Assembly (NCBI GenBank): GCA_028753945.1
Contig: JAPNXP010000009.1
Coordinates: 6,557,540 to 6,621,539, forward strand
Source: Hexactinellida sp. DTS-2022
Lineage: Eukaryota > Porifera > Hexactinellida
Length of the DNA stretch: 64,000 nucleotides
Direction of reading: 5' to 3'
Shown: piece by piece, positions 15,999-29,850 of the stretch
Numbering within the stretch: position 1 is the stretch's first letter
How the letters are laid out: every line of letters starts with the position of its first letter
Notes under the pieces: model-generated
What the model saw: only the letters and a program-made list of their open reading frames with translations
Told to the model about the DNA's origin: nothing
Database searches by the model: none
Made by a program: the position numbers and the translations under genes

Positions 15999-18900
15999 GA
16001 TATAATGAATTTTGAATCCCAAAGTCTATATATTGTACGCAAAATGCGTACAAAGTTATAAAGTAGATATATAAATAGCGAATACTAACGAGGTTCTCCA
16101 TTGTAGAATGTCCTACATATAGAAAGTATGAATGTTTCATTATGTTATTGCTTGATATAATTAATTTGGATCCCTACGTCTATATATTGTACGCAAAATG
16201 CGTACAATGTTATAAAGTAGATATATAAATAGCGAATACTATCGAGGTTCTCCTTTGTAGAATGGCTAGATATAGAAATGATGAATGTTTCATTATGTTA
16301 TTGGTTGATATAATTAATTTGAATCCCAACGTCCATATATTGTACGCAAAATGCGTACAATGTTATAAAGTGGAAATATAAATAGCGAATACTAACGAGG
16401 TTCTCCTTTGTAGAATGTCAGGGATATAGAAAGTATGAATGTTTCATTATGTTATTGGTTGATATAATAAATTTTGAATCCCAACGTCTATATATTGTAC
16501 GCAAAATGCGTACAATGTTATAAAGTGGATATATAAATAGCGAATACTAACGAGGTTCTCCTTTGTAGAATGTCTAGATATAAAAAGTATGAATGTTTCA
16601 TTATGTTATTGGTTGATATAATAAATTTTGAGTCCCAACGTCTATATATTGCACGCAAAATGCGTACAATATTATACAGTGGATATATAAATAGTGAATA
16701 CTAACGAGGTTCTCTATTGTAGAATGTCCTACATATAGAAAGTATGAATGTTTCATTATGTTATTGGTTGATATAATTAATTTGGATCCCAAAGTCTATA
16801 TATTGTACGCAAAATCCCTACAATATTATACAGTAGATATATAAATAGCGAATACTAACGAGGTTCTCCATTGTAGAATGTCCTACATATAGAAAGTATG
16901 AATGTTTCATTATGTTATTGGTTGATACTGTATAATAAAGTTTGAATCCCAACGTCTATATATTGTACGCAAAATGCGTACAATGTTATACTGTGGATAT
17001 ATAAATAGCGAATACTAACGAGGTTCTCCTTTGTAGAATGTCAGGGATATAGAAAGTATGAATGTTTCATTATGTTATTGGTTGATATAATTAATTTTGA
17101 ATCCCAATGTCAATATATTGTACGCAAAATGCGTACAATGTTATAAAGTAGATATATAAATAGCGAATACTAACGAGGTTCTCCTTTGTAGAATGGCTAG
17201 ATATAGAAATGATGAATGTTTCATTATGTTATTGGTTGATATAATGAATTTTGAATCCCAACGTCTATATATTGTTCGCAAAATGCGTACAAACTTATAA
17301 AGTAGATATATAAATAGCGAATACTAACGAGGTTCTCCATTGTAGAATGTCCTACATATAGAAAGTATGAATGTTTCATTATGTTATTGGTTGATATAAT
17401 TAATTTGGATCCCAAAGTCTATATATTGTACGCAAAATGCGTACAATGTTATACAGTGGATATATAAATAGCGAATACTAACGAGGTTCTCCTTTGTAGA
17501 ATGGCTAGATATGGAAAGTATGAATGTTTCATTATGTTATCGGTTAATATAATGAATTTTGAATCCCAAAGTCTATATATTGTACGCAAAATGCGTACAA
17601 TGTTATAAGGTGGATATATAAATAGCGAATACTAACGAGGTTCTCCTTTGTAGAATGGCTAGATATGGAAAGTATGAATGTTTCATTATGTTATCGGTTA
17701 ATATAATGAATTTTGAATCCCAACGTCTATATATTGTACGCAAAATGCGTACAATGTTATAAAGTAGATATATAAATAGCGAATACTAACGAGGTTCTCC
17801 TTTGTAGAATGGCTAGATATAGAAATGATGAATGTTTCATTATGTTATCGGTTGATATAATAAATTTTGAAACCCAACGTCTATATATTGTACGCAAAAT
17901 GCGCACAATATTATAAAGTGGATATATAAATAGTGAATACTAACGAGGTTCTCCATTGTAGAATATCCTACATATAGAAAGTATGAATGTTTCATTATGT
18001 TATTGGTTGATATAATTAATTTGGATCCCAAAGTCTATATATTGTACGCAAAATGCGTACAATGTTATACAGTGGATATATAAATAGCGAATACTGACGA
18101 GGTTCTCCATTGTAGAATGTAAGGGATATAGAAAGTATGAATGTTTCATTATGTTATTGGTTGATATAATTAATTTTGAATCCCAATGTCAATATATTGT
18201 ACGCAAAATGCGTACAATGTTATACAGTGGATATATAAATAGCGAATACTAACGAGTTTCTCCTTTGTAGAATGTCCTACATATAGAAAGTATGATTGTT
18301 TCATTATGTTATTGGTTGAGATAATTAATTTTGAATCCCAAAGTCTATACATTGTACGCAAAATGCGTACAATGTTATACAGTGGATATATAAATAGCGA
18401 ATACTGACGAGGTTCTCCATTGTAGAATGTAAGGGACATAGAAAGTATGAATGTTTCATTATGTTATTGGTTGATATAATAAATTTTGAGTCCCAACGTC
18501 TATATATTGTACGCAAAATGCGTACAATATTATACAGTGGATATATAAATAGTGAATACTAACGAGTTTCTCCATTGTAGAATGTCCTACATATAGAAAG
18601 TATGAATGTTTCATTATGTTATTGGTTGATATAATAAATTTTGAATCCCAACGTCTATATATTGTACGCAAAATGCGTACAATGTTATAAAGTGGATATA
18701 TAAATAGCGAATACTAACGAGGTTCTCCTTTGTAGAATGTCTAGATATAGAAAGTATGAATGTTTCATTATGTTATTGGTTGATATAATAAATTTTGAAT
18801 CTCAAAGTCTATATATTGTACGCAAAATGCGTACAATGTTATAAAGTGGATATATAAATAGCGAATACTAACGAGTTTCTCCTTTGTAGAATGTCCTACA

Positions 18901-21488
18901 TATAGAAAGTATGAATGTTTCATTATTTTATTGGTTGATATAATTAATTTTGATACCCAAAGTCTATATATTGTACGCAAAATGCGTACAATATTAGAAA
19001 ATGGATATAAATAGCGAATACTAACGAGTTTCTCCTTTGTAGAATGTCTACATATAGAAAGTATGAATGTTTCATTATGTTATTGGTTGAGATAATTAAT
19101 TTTGAATCCCAAAGTCTATATATTGTACGCAAAATGCGCACAATATTAGAAAGTGGATTTATAAATAGCGAATACTAACGAGGTTCTCCATTGGAGAATG
19201 TCAGGGACATAGAAAGTATGAATGTTTCATTATGTTATCGGTTGAGATAATTAATTTTGAATCTCAAAGTCTATATATTGTACGCAAAATGCGTACAATG
19301 TTATACAGTGGATATATAAAAAGCGAATACTAACGAGGTTCTCCATTGTAGAATGTCTAGATATAGAAAGTATGAATGTTTCATTATGTTATTGGTTGAT
19401 ATAATAAATTTTGAATCCCAACGTCTATATATTGTACGCAAAATGCGTACAATGTTATAAAGTGGATATATAAATAGCGAATACTAACGAGTTTCTCCTT
19501 TGTAGAATGTCCTACATATAGAAAGTATGAATGTTTCATTATTTTATTGGTTGATATAATTAATTTTGATACCCAACGTCCATATATTGTACGCAAAATG
19601 CGTACAATGTTATACAGTGGATATATAAATAGCGAATACTAACGAGGTTTTCCTTTGTAGAATGTCTAGATATAGAAATTATGAATGTTTCATTATGTTA
19701 TTGGTTGATATAATTAATTTTGAATCCCAACGTCAATATATTGTACGCAAAATGCGTACATTGTTATAAAGTAGATATATAAATAGCGAATACTAACGAG
19801 GTTCTCCATTGTAGAATGTCAGGGATATAGAAAGTATGAATGTTTCATTATGTTATTGGTTGATATAATTAATTTTGAATCCCAATGTCAATATATTGTA
19901 CGCAAAATGCGTACAATGTTATAAAGTAGATATATAAATAGCGAATACTAACGAGGTTCTCCTTTGTAGAATGTCTAGATATAGAAAGTATGAATGTTTC
20001 ATTATGTTATTGGTTGATATAATAAATTTTGAGTCCCAACGTCTATATATTGTACGCAAAATGCGTACAATATTATACAGTGGATATATAAATAGTGAAT
20101 ACTAACGAGTTTCTCCATTGTAGAATGTCCTACATATAGAAAGTATGAATGTTTCATTATGTTATTGGTTGATATAATAAATTTTGAATCCCAACGTCTA
20201 TATATTGTACGCAAAATGCGTACAATGTTATAAAGTGGATATATAAATAGCGAATACTAACGAGATTCTCCATTGTAGAATGTCTAGATATAGAAAGTAT
20301 GAATGTTTCATTATGTTATCGGTTAATATAATGAATTTTGTATCCCAACGTCTATATATTGTACGCAAAATGCGTACAATGTTATAAAGTGGATATATAA
20401 ATAGCGAATACTAACGAGGTTCTCCTTTGTAGAATGTCAGGGATATAGAAAGTATGAATGTTTCATTATGTTATTGGTTGATATAATAAATTTTGAATCC
20501 AACGTCTATATATTGTACGCAAAATGCGTACAATGTTATAAAGTGGATATATAAATAGCGAATACTAACGAGGTTCTCCATTGTAGAATGTCTAGATATA
20601 GAAAGTATGAATGTTTCATTATGTTATCGGTTAATATAATGAATTTTGAATCCCAACATCTATATATTTTTCGCAAAATGCGTACAATGTTATAAAGTGG
20701 ATATATACATAGCGAATACTAACGAGGTTCTCCATTGTAGAATGTCTAGATATTGAAAGTATGAATGTTTCATTATGTTATCGGATAATATAATGAATTT
20801 TGAATCCCAACGTCTATATATTGTACGCAAAATGCGTACAATGTTATACAGTAGATATATAAATAGCGAATACTAACGAGTTTCTCCTTTGTAGAATGTC
20901 TAGATATAGAAAGTATGAATGTTTCATTATGTTATTGGTTGATAGAATAAATTTTGAGTCCCAACGTCTATATATTGTACGCAAAATGCGTACAATATTA
21001 TACAGTGGATATATAAATAGTGAATACTAACGAGTTTCAACATTGTAGAATGTCCTACACATAGAAAGTATGAATGTTTCATTATGTTATTGGTTGATAT
21101 AATAAATTTTGAGTCCCAACGTCTATATATTGTACGCAAAATGCGTACAATGTTATAAAGTGGATATATAAATAGCGAATACTAACGAGGTTCTCCTTTG
21201 TAGAATGTCTAGATATAGAAAGTATGAATGTTTCATTATGTTATTGGTTGATATAATTAATTTGGATCCCAAAGTCTATATATTGTACGCAAAATGCCTA
21301 CAATATTATACAGTAGATATATAAATAGCGAATACTAACGAGGTTCTCCATTGTAGAATGTCCTACATATAGAAAGTATGAATGTTTCATTATGTTATTG
21401 GTTGATATAATAAATTTGGAATCCCAACGTTTATATATTGTACGCAAAATGTGTACAATGTTATACTGTGGATATATAAATAGCGAAT

Positions 21489-24400
21489 AGTAACGAGGTT
21501 CTCCATTGTAGAATGTCAGGGATATAGAAAGTATGAATGTTTCATTATGTTATCGGTTAATATAATGAATTTTGAATCCCAACATCTATATATTTTTCGC
21601 AAAATGCGTACAATGTTATAAAGTGGATATATACATAGCGAATACTAACGAGGTTCTCCATTGTAGAATGTCTAGATATTGAAAGTATGAATGTTTCATT
21701 ATGTTATCGGGTAATATAATGAATTTTGAATCCCAACGTCTATATATTGTACGCAAAATGCGTACAATGTTATACAGTAGATATATAAATAGCGAATACT
21801 AACGAGTTTCTCCTTTGTAGAATGTCTAGATATAGAAAGTATGAATGTTTCATTATGTTATTGGTTGATAGAATAAATTTTGAGTCCCAACGTCTATATA
21901 TTGTACGCAAAATGCGTACAATATTATACAGTGGATATATAAATAGTGAATACTAACGAGTTTCAACATTGTAGAATGTCCTACACATAGAAAGTATGAA
22001 TGTTTCATTATGTTATTGGTTGATATAATAAATTTTGAGTCCCAACGTCTATATATTGTACGCAAAATGCGTACAATGTTATAAAGTGGATATATAAATA
22101 GCGAATACTAACGAGGTTCTCCTTTGTAGAATGTCTAGATATAGAAAGTATGAATGTTTCATTATGTTATCGGTTAATATAATGAATTTTGAATCCCAAC
22201 ATCTATATATTTTTCGCAAAATGCGTACAATGTTATAAAGTGGATATATACATAGCGAATACTAACGAGGTTCTCCATTGTAGAATGTCTAGATATTGAA
22301 AGTATGAATGTTTCATTATGTTATCGGTTAATATAATGAATTTTGAATCCCAACGTCTATATATTGTACGCAAAATGCGTACAATGTTACACAGTAGATA
22401 TATAAATAGCGAATACTAACGAGTTTCTCCTTTGTAGAATGTCTAGATATAGAAAGTATGAATGTTTCATTATGTTATTGGTTGATAGAATAAATTTTGA
22501 GTCCCAACGTCTATATATTGTACGCAAAATGCGTACAATATTATACAGTGGATATATAAATAGTGAATACTAACGAGTTTCAACATTGTAGAATGTCCTA
22601 CACATAGAAAGTATGAATGTTTCATTATGTTATTGGTTGATATAATAAATTTTGAGTCCCAACGTCTATATATTGTACGCAAAATGCGTACAATGTTATA
22701 AAGTGGATATATAAATAGCGAATACTAACGAGGTTCTCCTTTGTAGAATGTCTAGATATAGAAAGTATGAATGTTTCATTATGTTATTGGTTGATATAAT
22801 AAATTTGGAATCCCAACGTTTATATATTGTACGCAAAATGTGTACAATGTTATAAAGTGGATATATAAATAGCGAATACTAACGAGGTTCTCCTTTGTAG
22901 AATGTCTAGATATAGAAAGTATGAATGTTTCATTATGTTATTGGTTGATATAATTAATTTTGAATCCCAATGTCAATATATTGTACGCAAAATGCGTACA
23001 ATGTTATAAAGTAGATATATAAATAGCGAATACTAACGAGGTTATCCTTTGTAGAATGGCTAGATATAGAAATTATGAATGTTTCATTATGTTATTGGTT
23101 GATATAATTAATTTTGAATCCCAACGTCAATATATTGTACGCAAAATGCGTACATTGTTATAAAGTAGATATATAAATAGCGAATACTAACGAGGTTCTC
23201 CATTGTAGAATGTCCTACATATAGAAAGTATGAATGTTTCATTATGTTATTGGTTGATATAATTAATTTGGATCCCAAAGTCTATATATTGTACGCAAAA
23301 TGCGTACAATGTTATACAGTGGATATATATATAGCGAATACTAACGAGGTTCTCCATTGTAGAATGTCAGGGATATAGAAAGTATGAATGTTTCATTATG
23401 TTATTGGTTGATATAATTAATTTTGAATCCCAATGTCTATATATTGTACGCAAAATGCGTACAATGTTATAAAGTGGATATATAAATAGCGAATACTAAC
23501 GAGGTTCTCCTTTGTAGAATGTCAGGGATATAGAAAGTATGAATGTTTCATTATGTTATTGGTTGATATAATTAATTTTGAATCCCAACGTCAATATATT
23601 GTACGCAAAATGCGTACAATGTTATACAGTGGATATATAAATAGCGAATACTAACGAGGTTCTCCTTTGTAGAATGTCTAGATATAGAAAGTATGAATGT
23701 TTCATTATGTTATTGGTTGATATAATAAATTTTGAGTCCCAACGTCTATATATTGTACGCAAAATGCGTACAATATTATACAGTGGATATATAAATAGTG
23801 AATACTAACGAGTTTCTCCATTGTAGAATGTCCTACATATAGAAAGTATGAATGTTTCATTATGTTATTGGTTGATATAATAAATTTTGAATCCCAACGT
23901 CTATATATTGTACGCAAAATGCGTACAATGTTATAAAGTGGATATATAAATAGCGAATACTAACGAGATTCTCCATTGTAGAATGTCTAGATATAGAAAG
24001 TATGAATGTTTCATTATGTTATCGGTTAATATAATGAATTTTGAATCCCAACGTCTATATATTGTACGCAAAATGCGTACAATATTATACAGTGGATATA
24101 TAAATAGTGAATACTAACGAGTTTCAACATTGTAGAATGTCCTACACATAGAAAGTATGAATGTTTCATTATGTTATTGGTTGATATAATAAATTTTGAG
24201 TCCCAACGTCTATATATTGTACGCAAAATGCGTACAATGTTATAAAGTGGATATATAAATAGCGAATACTAACGAGGTTCTCCTTTGTAGAATGTCTAGA
24301 TATAGAAAGTATGAATGTTTCATTATGTTATTGGTTGATATAATTAATTTGGATCCCAAAGTCTATATATTGTACGCAAAATGCCTACAATATTATACAG

Positions 24401-24729
24401 TAGATATATAAATAGCGAATACTAACGAGGTTCTCCATTGTAGAATGTCCTACATATAGAAAGTATGAATGTTTCATTATGTTATTGGTTGATATAATAA
24501 ATTTGGAATCCCAACGTTTATATATTGTACGCAAAATGTGTACAATGTTATACTGTGGATATATAAATAGCGAATAGTAACGAGGTTCTCCATTGTAGAA
24601 TGTCAGGGATATAGAAAGTATGAATGTTTCATTATGTTATTGGTTGATATAATTAATTTGGATCCCAAAGTCTATATATTGTACGCAAAATGCGTACAAT
24701 GTTATACAGTGGATATATAAATAGCGAAT
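21489..24729 (-). repeat. 3241-bp higher-order satellite unit, copy 1
   Basis: A 21-monomer block duplicated in tandem with a shift of 3241 bp. Private features repeat in order: TTTTTCGCA dyad variants, the TACACATAG subtype, the AATAGTAACG variant and a TATATATATAGCG monomer (23325 and 26566). The left boundary is set by a single difference, AATAGTAACG against AATACTAACG near 21488 and 24729. Confidence 0.85.
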
Positions 24730-27700
24730 ACTAACGAGGTTCTCCATTGTAGAATGTCAGGGATATAGAAAGTATGAATGTTTCATTATGTTATCGGTTA
24801 ATATAATGAATTTTGAATCCCAACATCTATATATTTTTCGCAAAATGCGTACAATGTTATAAAGTGGATATATACATAGCGAATACTAACGAGGTTCTCC
24901 ATTGTAGAATGTCTAGATATTGAAAGTATGAATGTTTCATTATGTTATCGGGTAATATAATGAATTTTGAATCCCAACGTCTATATATTGTACGCAAAAT
25001 GCGTACAATGTTATACAGTAGATATATAAATAGCGAATACTAACGAGTTTCTCCTTTGTAGAATGTCTAGATATAGAAAGTATGAATGTTTCATTATGTT
25101 ATTGGTTGATAGAATAAATTTTGAGTCCCAACGTCTATATATTGTACGCAAAATGCGTACAATATTATACAGTGGATATATAAATAGTGAATACTAACGA
25201 GTTTCAACATTGTAGAATGTCCTACACATAGAAAGTATGAATGTTTCATTATGTTATTGGTTGATATAATAAATTTTGAGTCCCAACGTCTATATATTGT
25301 ACGCAAAATGCGTACAATGTTATAAAGTGGATATATAAATAGCGAATACTAACGAGGTTCTCCTTTGTAGAATGTCTAGATATAGAAAGTATGAATGTTT
25401 CATTATGTTATCGGTTAATATAATGAATTTTGAATCCCAACATCTATATATTTTTCGCAAAATGCGTACAATGTTATAAAGTGGATATATACATAGCGAA
25501 TACTAACGAGGTTCTCCATTGTAGAATGTCTAGATATTGAAAGTATGAATGTTTCATTATGTTATCGGTTAATATAATGAATTTTGAATCCCAACGTCTA
25601 TATATTGTACGCAAAATGCGTACAATGTTACACAGTAGATATATAAATAGCGAATACTAACGAGTTTCTCCTTTGTAGAATGTCTAGATATAGAAAGTAT
25701 GAATGTTTCATTATGTTATTGGTTGATAGAATAAATTTTGAGTCCCAACGTCTATATATTGTACGCAAAATGCGTACAATATTATACAGTGGATATATAA
25801 ATAGTGAATACTAACGAGTTTCAACATTGTAGAATGTCCTACACATAGAAAGTATGAATGTTTCATTATGTTATTGGTTGATATAATAAATTTTGAGTCC
25901 CAACGTCTATATATTGTACGCAAAATGCGTACAATGTTATAAAGTGGATATATAAATAGCGAATACTAACGAGGTTCTCCTTTGTAGAATGTCTAGATAT
26001 AGAAAGTATGAATGTTTCATTATGTTATTGGTTGATATAATAAATTTGGAATCCCAACGTTTATATATTGTACGCAAAATGTGTACAATGTTATAAAGTG
26101 GATATATAAATAGCGAATACTAACGAGGTTCTCCTTTGTAGAATGTCTAGATATAGAAAGTATGAATGTTTCATTATGTTATTGGTTGATATAATTAATT
26201 TTGAATCCCAATGTCAATATATTGTACGCAAAATGCGTACAATGTTATAAAGTAGATATATAAATAGCGAATACTAACGAGGTTATCCTTTGTAGAATGG
26301 CTAGATATAGAAATTATGAATGTTTCATTATGTTATTGGTTGATATAATTAATTTTGAATCCCAACGTCAATATATTGTACGCAAAATGCGTACATTGTT
26401 ATAAAGTAGATATATAAATAGCGAATACTAACGAGGTTCTCCATTGTAGAATGTCCTACATATAGAAAGTATGAATGTTTCATTATGTTATTGGTTGATA
26501 TAATTAATTTGGATCCCAAAGTCTATATATTGTACGCAAAATGCGTACAATGTTATACAGTGGATATATATATAGCGAATACTAACGAGGTTCTCCATTG
26601 TAGAATGTCAGGGATATAGAAAGTATGAATGTTTCATTATGTTATTGGTTGATATAATTAATTTTGAATCCCAATGTCTATATATTGTACGCAAAATGCG
26701 TACAATGTTATAAAGTGGATATATAAATAGCGAATACTAACGAGGTTCTCCTTTGTAGAATGTCAGGGATATAGAAAGTATGAATGTTTCATTATGTTAT
26801 TGGTTGATATAATTAATTTTGAATCCCAACGTCAATATATTGTACGCAAAATGCGTACAATGTTATACAGTGGATATATAAATAGCGAATACTAACGAGG
26901 TTCTCCTTTGTAGAATGTCTAGATATAGAAAGTATGAATGTTTCATTATGTTATTGGTTGATATAATAAATTTTGAGTCCCAACGTCTATATATTGTACG
27001 CAAAATGCGTACAATATTATACAGTGGATATATAAATAGTGAATACTAACGAGTTTCTCCATTGTAGAATGTCCTACATATAGAAAGTATGAATGTTTCA
27101 TTATGTTATTGGTTGATATAATAAATTTTGAATCCCAACGTCTATATATTGTACGCAAAATGCGTACAATGTTATAAAGTGGATATATAAATAGCGAATA
27201 CTAACGAGATTCTCCATTGTAGAATGTCTAGATATAGAAAGTATGAATGTTTCATTATGTTATCGGTTAATATAATGAATTTTGAATCCCAACGTCTATA
27301 TATTGTACGCAAAATGCGTACAATATTATACAGTGGATATATAAATAGTGAATACTAACGAGTTTCAACATTGTAGAATGTCCTACACATAGAAAGTATG
27401 AATGTTTCATTATGTTATTGGTTGATATAATAAATTTTGAGTCCCAACGTCTATATATTGTACGCAAAATGCGTACAATGTTATAAAGTGGATATATAAA
27501 TAGCGAATACTAACGAGGTTCTCCTTTGTAGAATGTCTAGATATAGAAAGTATGAATGTTTCATTATGTTATTGGTTGATATAATTAATTTGGATCCCAA
27601 AGTCTATATATTGTACGCAAAATGCCTACAATATTATACAGTAGATATATAAATAGCGAATACTAACGAGGTTCTCCATTGTAGAATGTCCTACATATAG

Positions 27701-27970
27701 AAAGTATGAATGTTTCATTATGTTATTGGTTGATATAATAAATTTGGAATCCCAACGTTTATATATTGTACGCAAAATGTGTACAATGTTATACTGTGGA
27801 TATATAAATAGCGAATAGTAACGAGGTTCTCCATTGTAGAATGTCAGGGATATAGAAAGTATGAATGTTTCATTATGTTATTGGTTGATATAATTAATTT
27901 GGATCCCAAAGTCTATATATTGTACGCAAAATGCGTACAATGTTATACAGTGGATATATAAATAGCGAAT
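24730..27970 (-). repeat. 3241-bp higher-order satellite unit, copy 2
   Basis: The adjacent tandem copy of 21489-24729. Similarity runs on to about 28015, where AAGTATGATT replaces AAGTATGAAT. The two copies look nearly identical over more than 3 kb, which means recent unequal exchange or an assembly duplication. Confidence 0.85.
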
Positions 27971-29850
27971 ACTAACGAGGTTCTCCATTGTAGAATGTCA
28001 GGGATATAGAAAGTATGATTGTTTCATTATGTTATTGGTTGATATAATTAATTTTGAATCCCAATGTCTATATATTGTACGCAAAATGCGTACAATGTTA
28101 TAAAGTGGATATATAAATAGCGAATACTAACGAGGTTCTCCTTTGTAGAATGTCAGGGATATAGAAAGTATGAATGTTTCATTATGTTATTGGTTGATAT
28201 AATTAATTTTGAATCCCAACGTCAATATATTGTACGCAAAATGCGTACAATGTTATACAGTGGATATATAAATAGCGAATACTAACGAGGTTCTCCATTG
28301 TAGAATGTCTAGATATAGAAAGTATGAATGTTTCATTATGTTATTGGTTGAGATAATTAATTTTGAATCCCAAAGTCTATACATTGTACGCAAAATGCAT
28401 ACAATGTTATACAGTGGATATATAAATAGCGAATACTGACGAGGTTCTCCATTGTAGAATGTAAGGGACATAGAAAGTATGAATGTTTCATTATGTTATT
28501 GGTTGATATAATAAATTTTGAGTCCCAACGTCTATATATTGTACGCAAAATGCGTACAATATTATACAGTGGATATATAAATAGTGAATACTAACGAGTT
28601 TCTCCTTTGTAGAATGTCTAGATATAGAAAGTATGATTGTTTCATTATGTTATTGGTTGATATAATAAATTTTGAATCCCAACGTCTATATATTGTACGC
28701 AAAATGCGTACAATGTTATAAAGTGGATATATAAATAGCGAATACTAACGAGGTTCTCCATTGTAGAATGTCTAGATATAGAAAGTATGAATGTTTCATT
28801 ATGTTATCGGTTAATATAATGAATTTTGAATCCCAACATCTATATATTTTTCGCAAAATGCGTACAATGTTATAAAGTGGATATATACATAGCGAATACT
28901 AACGAGGTTCTCCATTGTAGAATGTCAGGGATATAGAAAGTATGATTGTTTCATTATGTTATTGGTTGATATAATTAATTTTGAATCCCAATGTCTATAT
29001 ATTGTACGCAAAATGCGTACAATGTTATAAAGTGGATATATAAATAGCGAATACTAACGAGGTTCTCCTTTGTAGAATGTCAGGGATATAGAAAGTATGA
29101 ATGTTTCATTATGTTATTGGTTGATATAATTAATTTTGAATCCCAACGTCAATATATTGTACGCAAAATGCGTACAATGTTATACAGTGGATATATAAAT
29201 AGCGAATACTAACGAGGTTCTCCATTGTAGAATGTCTAGATATAGAAAGTATGAATGTTTCATTATGTTATTGGTTGAGATAATTAATTTTGAATCCCAA
29301 AGTCTATACATTGTACGCAAAATGCGTACAATGTTATACAGTGGATATATAAATAGCGAATACTGACGAGGTTCTCCATTGTAGAATGTAAGGGACATAG
29401 AAAGTATGAATGTTTCATTATGTTATTGGTTGATATAATAAATTTTGAGTCCCAACGTCTATATATTGTACGCAAAATGCGTACAATATTATACAGTGGA
29501 TATATAAATAGTGAATACTAACGAGTTTCTCCTTTGTAGAATGTCTAGATATAGAAAGTATGATTGTTTCATTATGTTATTGGTTGATATAATAAATTTT
29601 GAATCCCAACGTCTATATATTGTACGCAAAATGCGTACAATGTTATAAAGTGGATATATAAATAGCGAATACTAACGAGGTTCTCCATTGTAGAATGTCT
29701 AGATATAGAAAGTATGAATGTTTCATTATGTTATCGGTTAATATAATGAATTTTGAATCCCAACATCTATATATTTTTCGCAAAATGCGTACAATGTTAT
29801 AAAGTGGATATATACATAGCGAATACTAACGAGGTTCTCCATTGTAGAAT
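27962..29850 (-). repeat. Tandem pair of 927-bp (6-monomer) satellite blocks
   Basis: 27962-28923 matches 28889-29850 at a shift of 927 bp. One difference seen is GCATACA at about 28397 against GCGTACA at about 29324. Both copies carry the GACATAG/TAAGGG subtype and a monomer with TATACATTG in place of TATATATTG. Confidence 0.8.

Noticed and set aside
15751-16140. A 129-residue minus-strand frame across the array polarity switch
   Set aside because: It runs from satellite through the 155-bp MITE into satellite; the middle is proline-rich only because the MITE is GC-rich.
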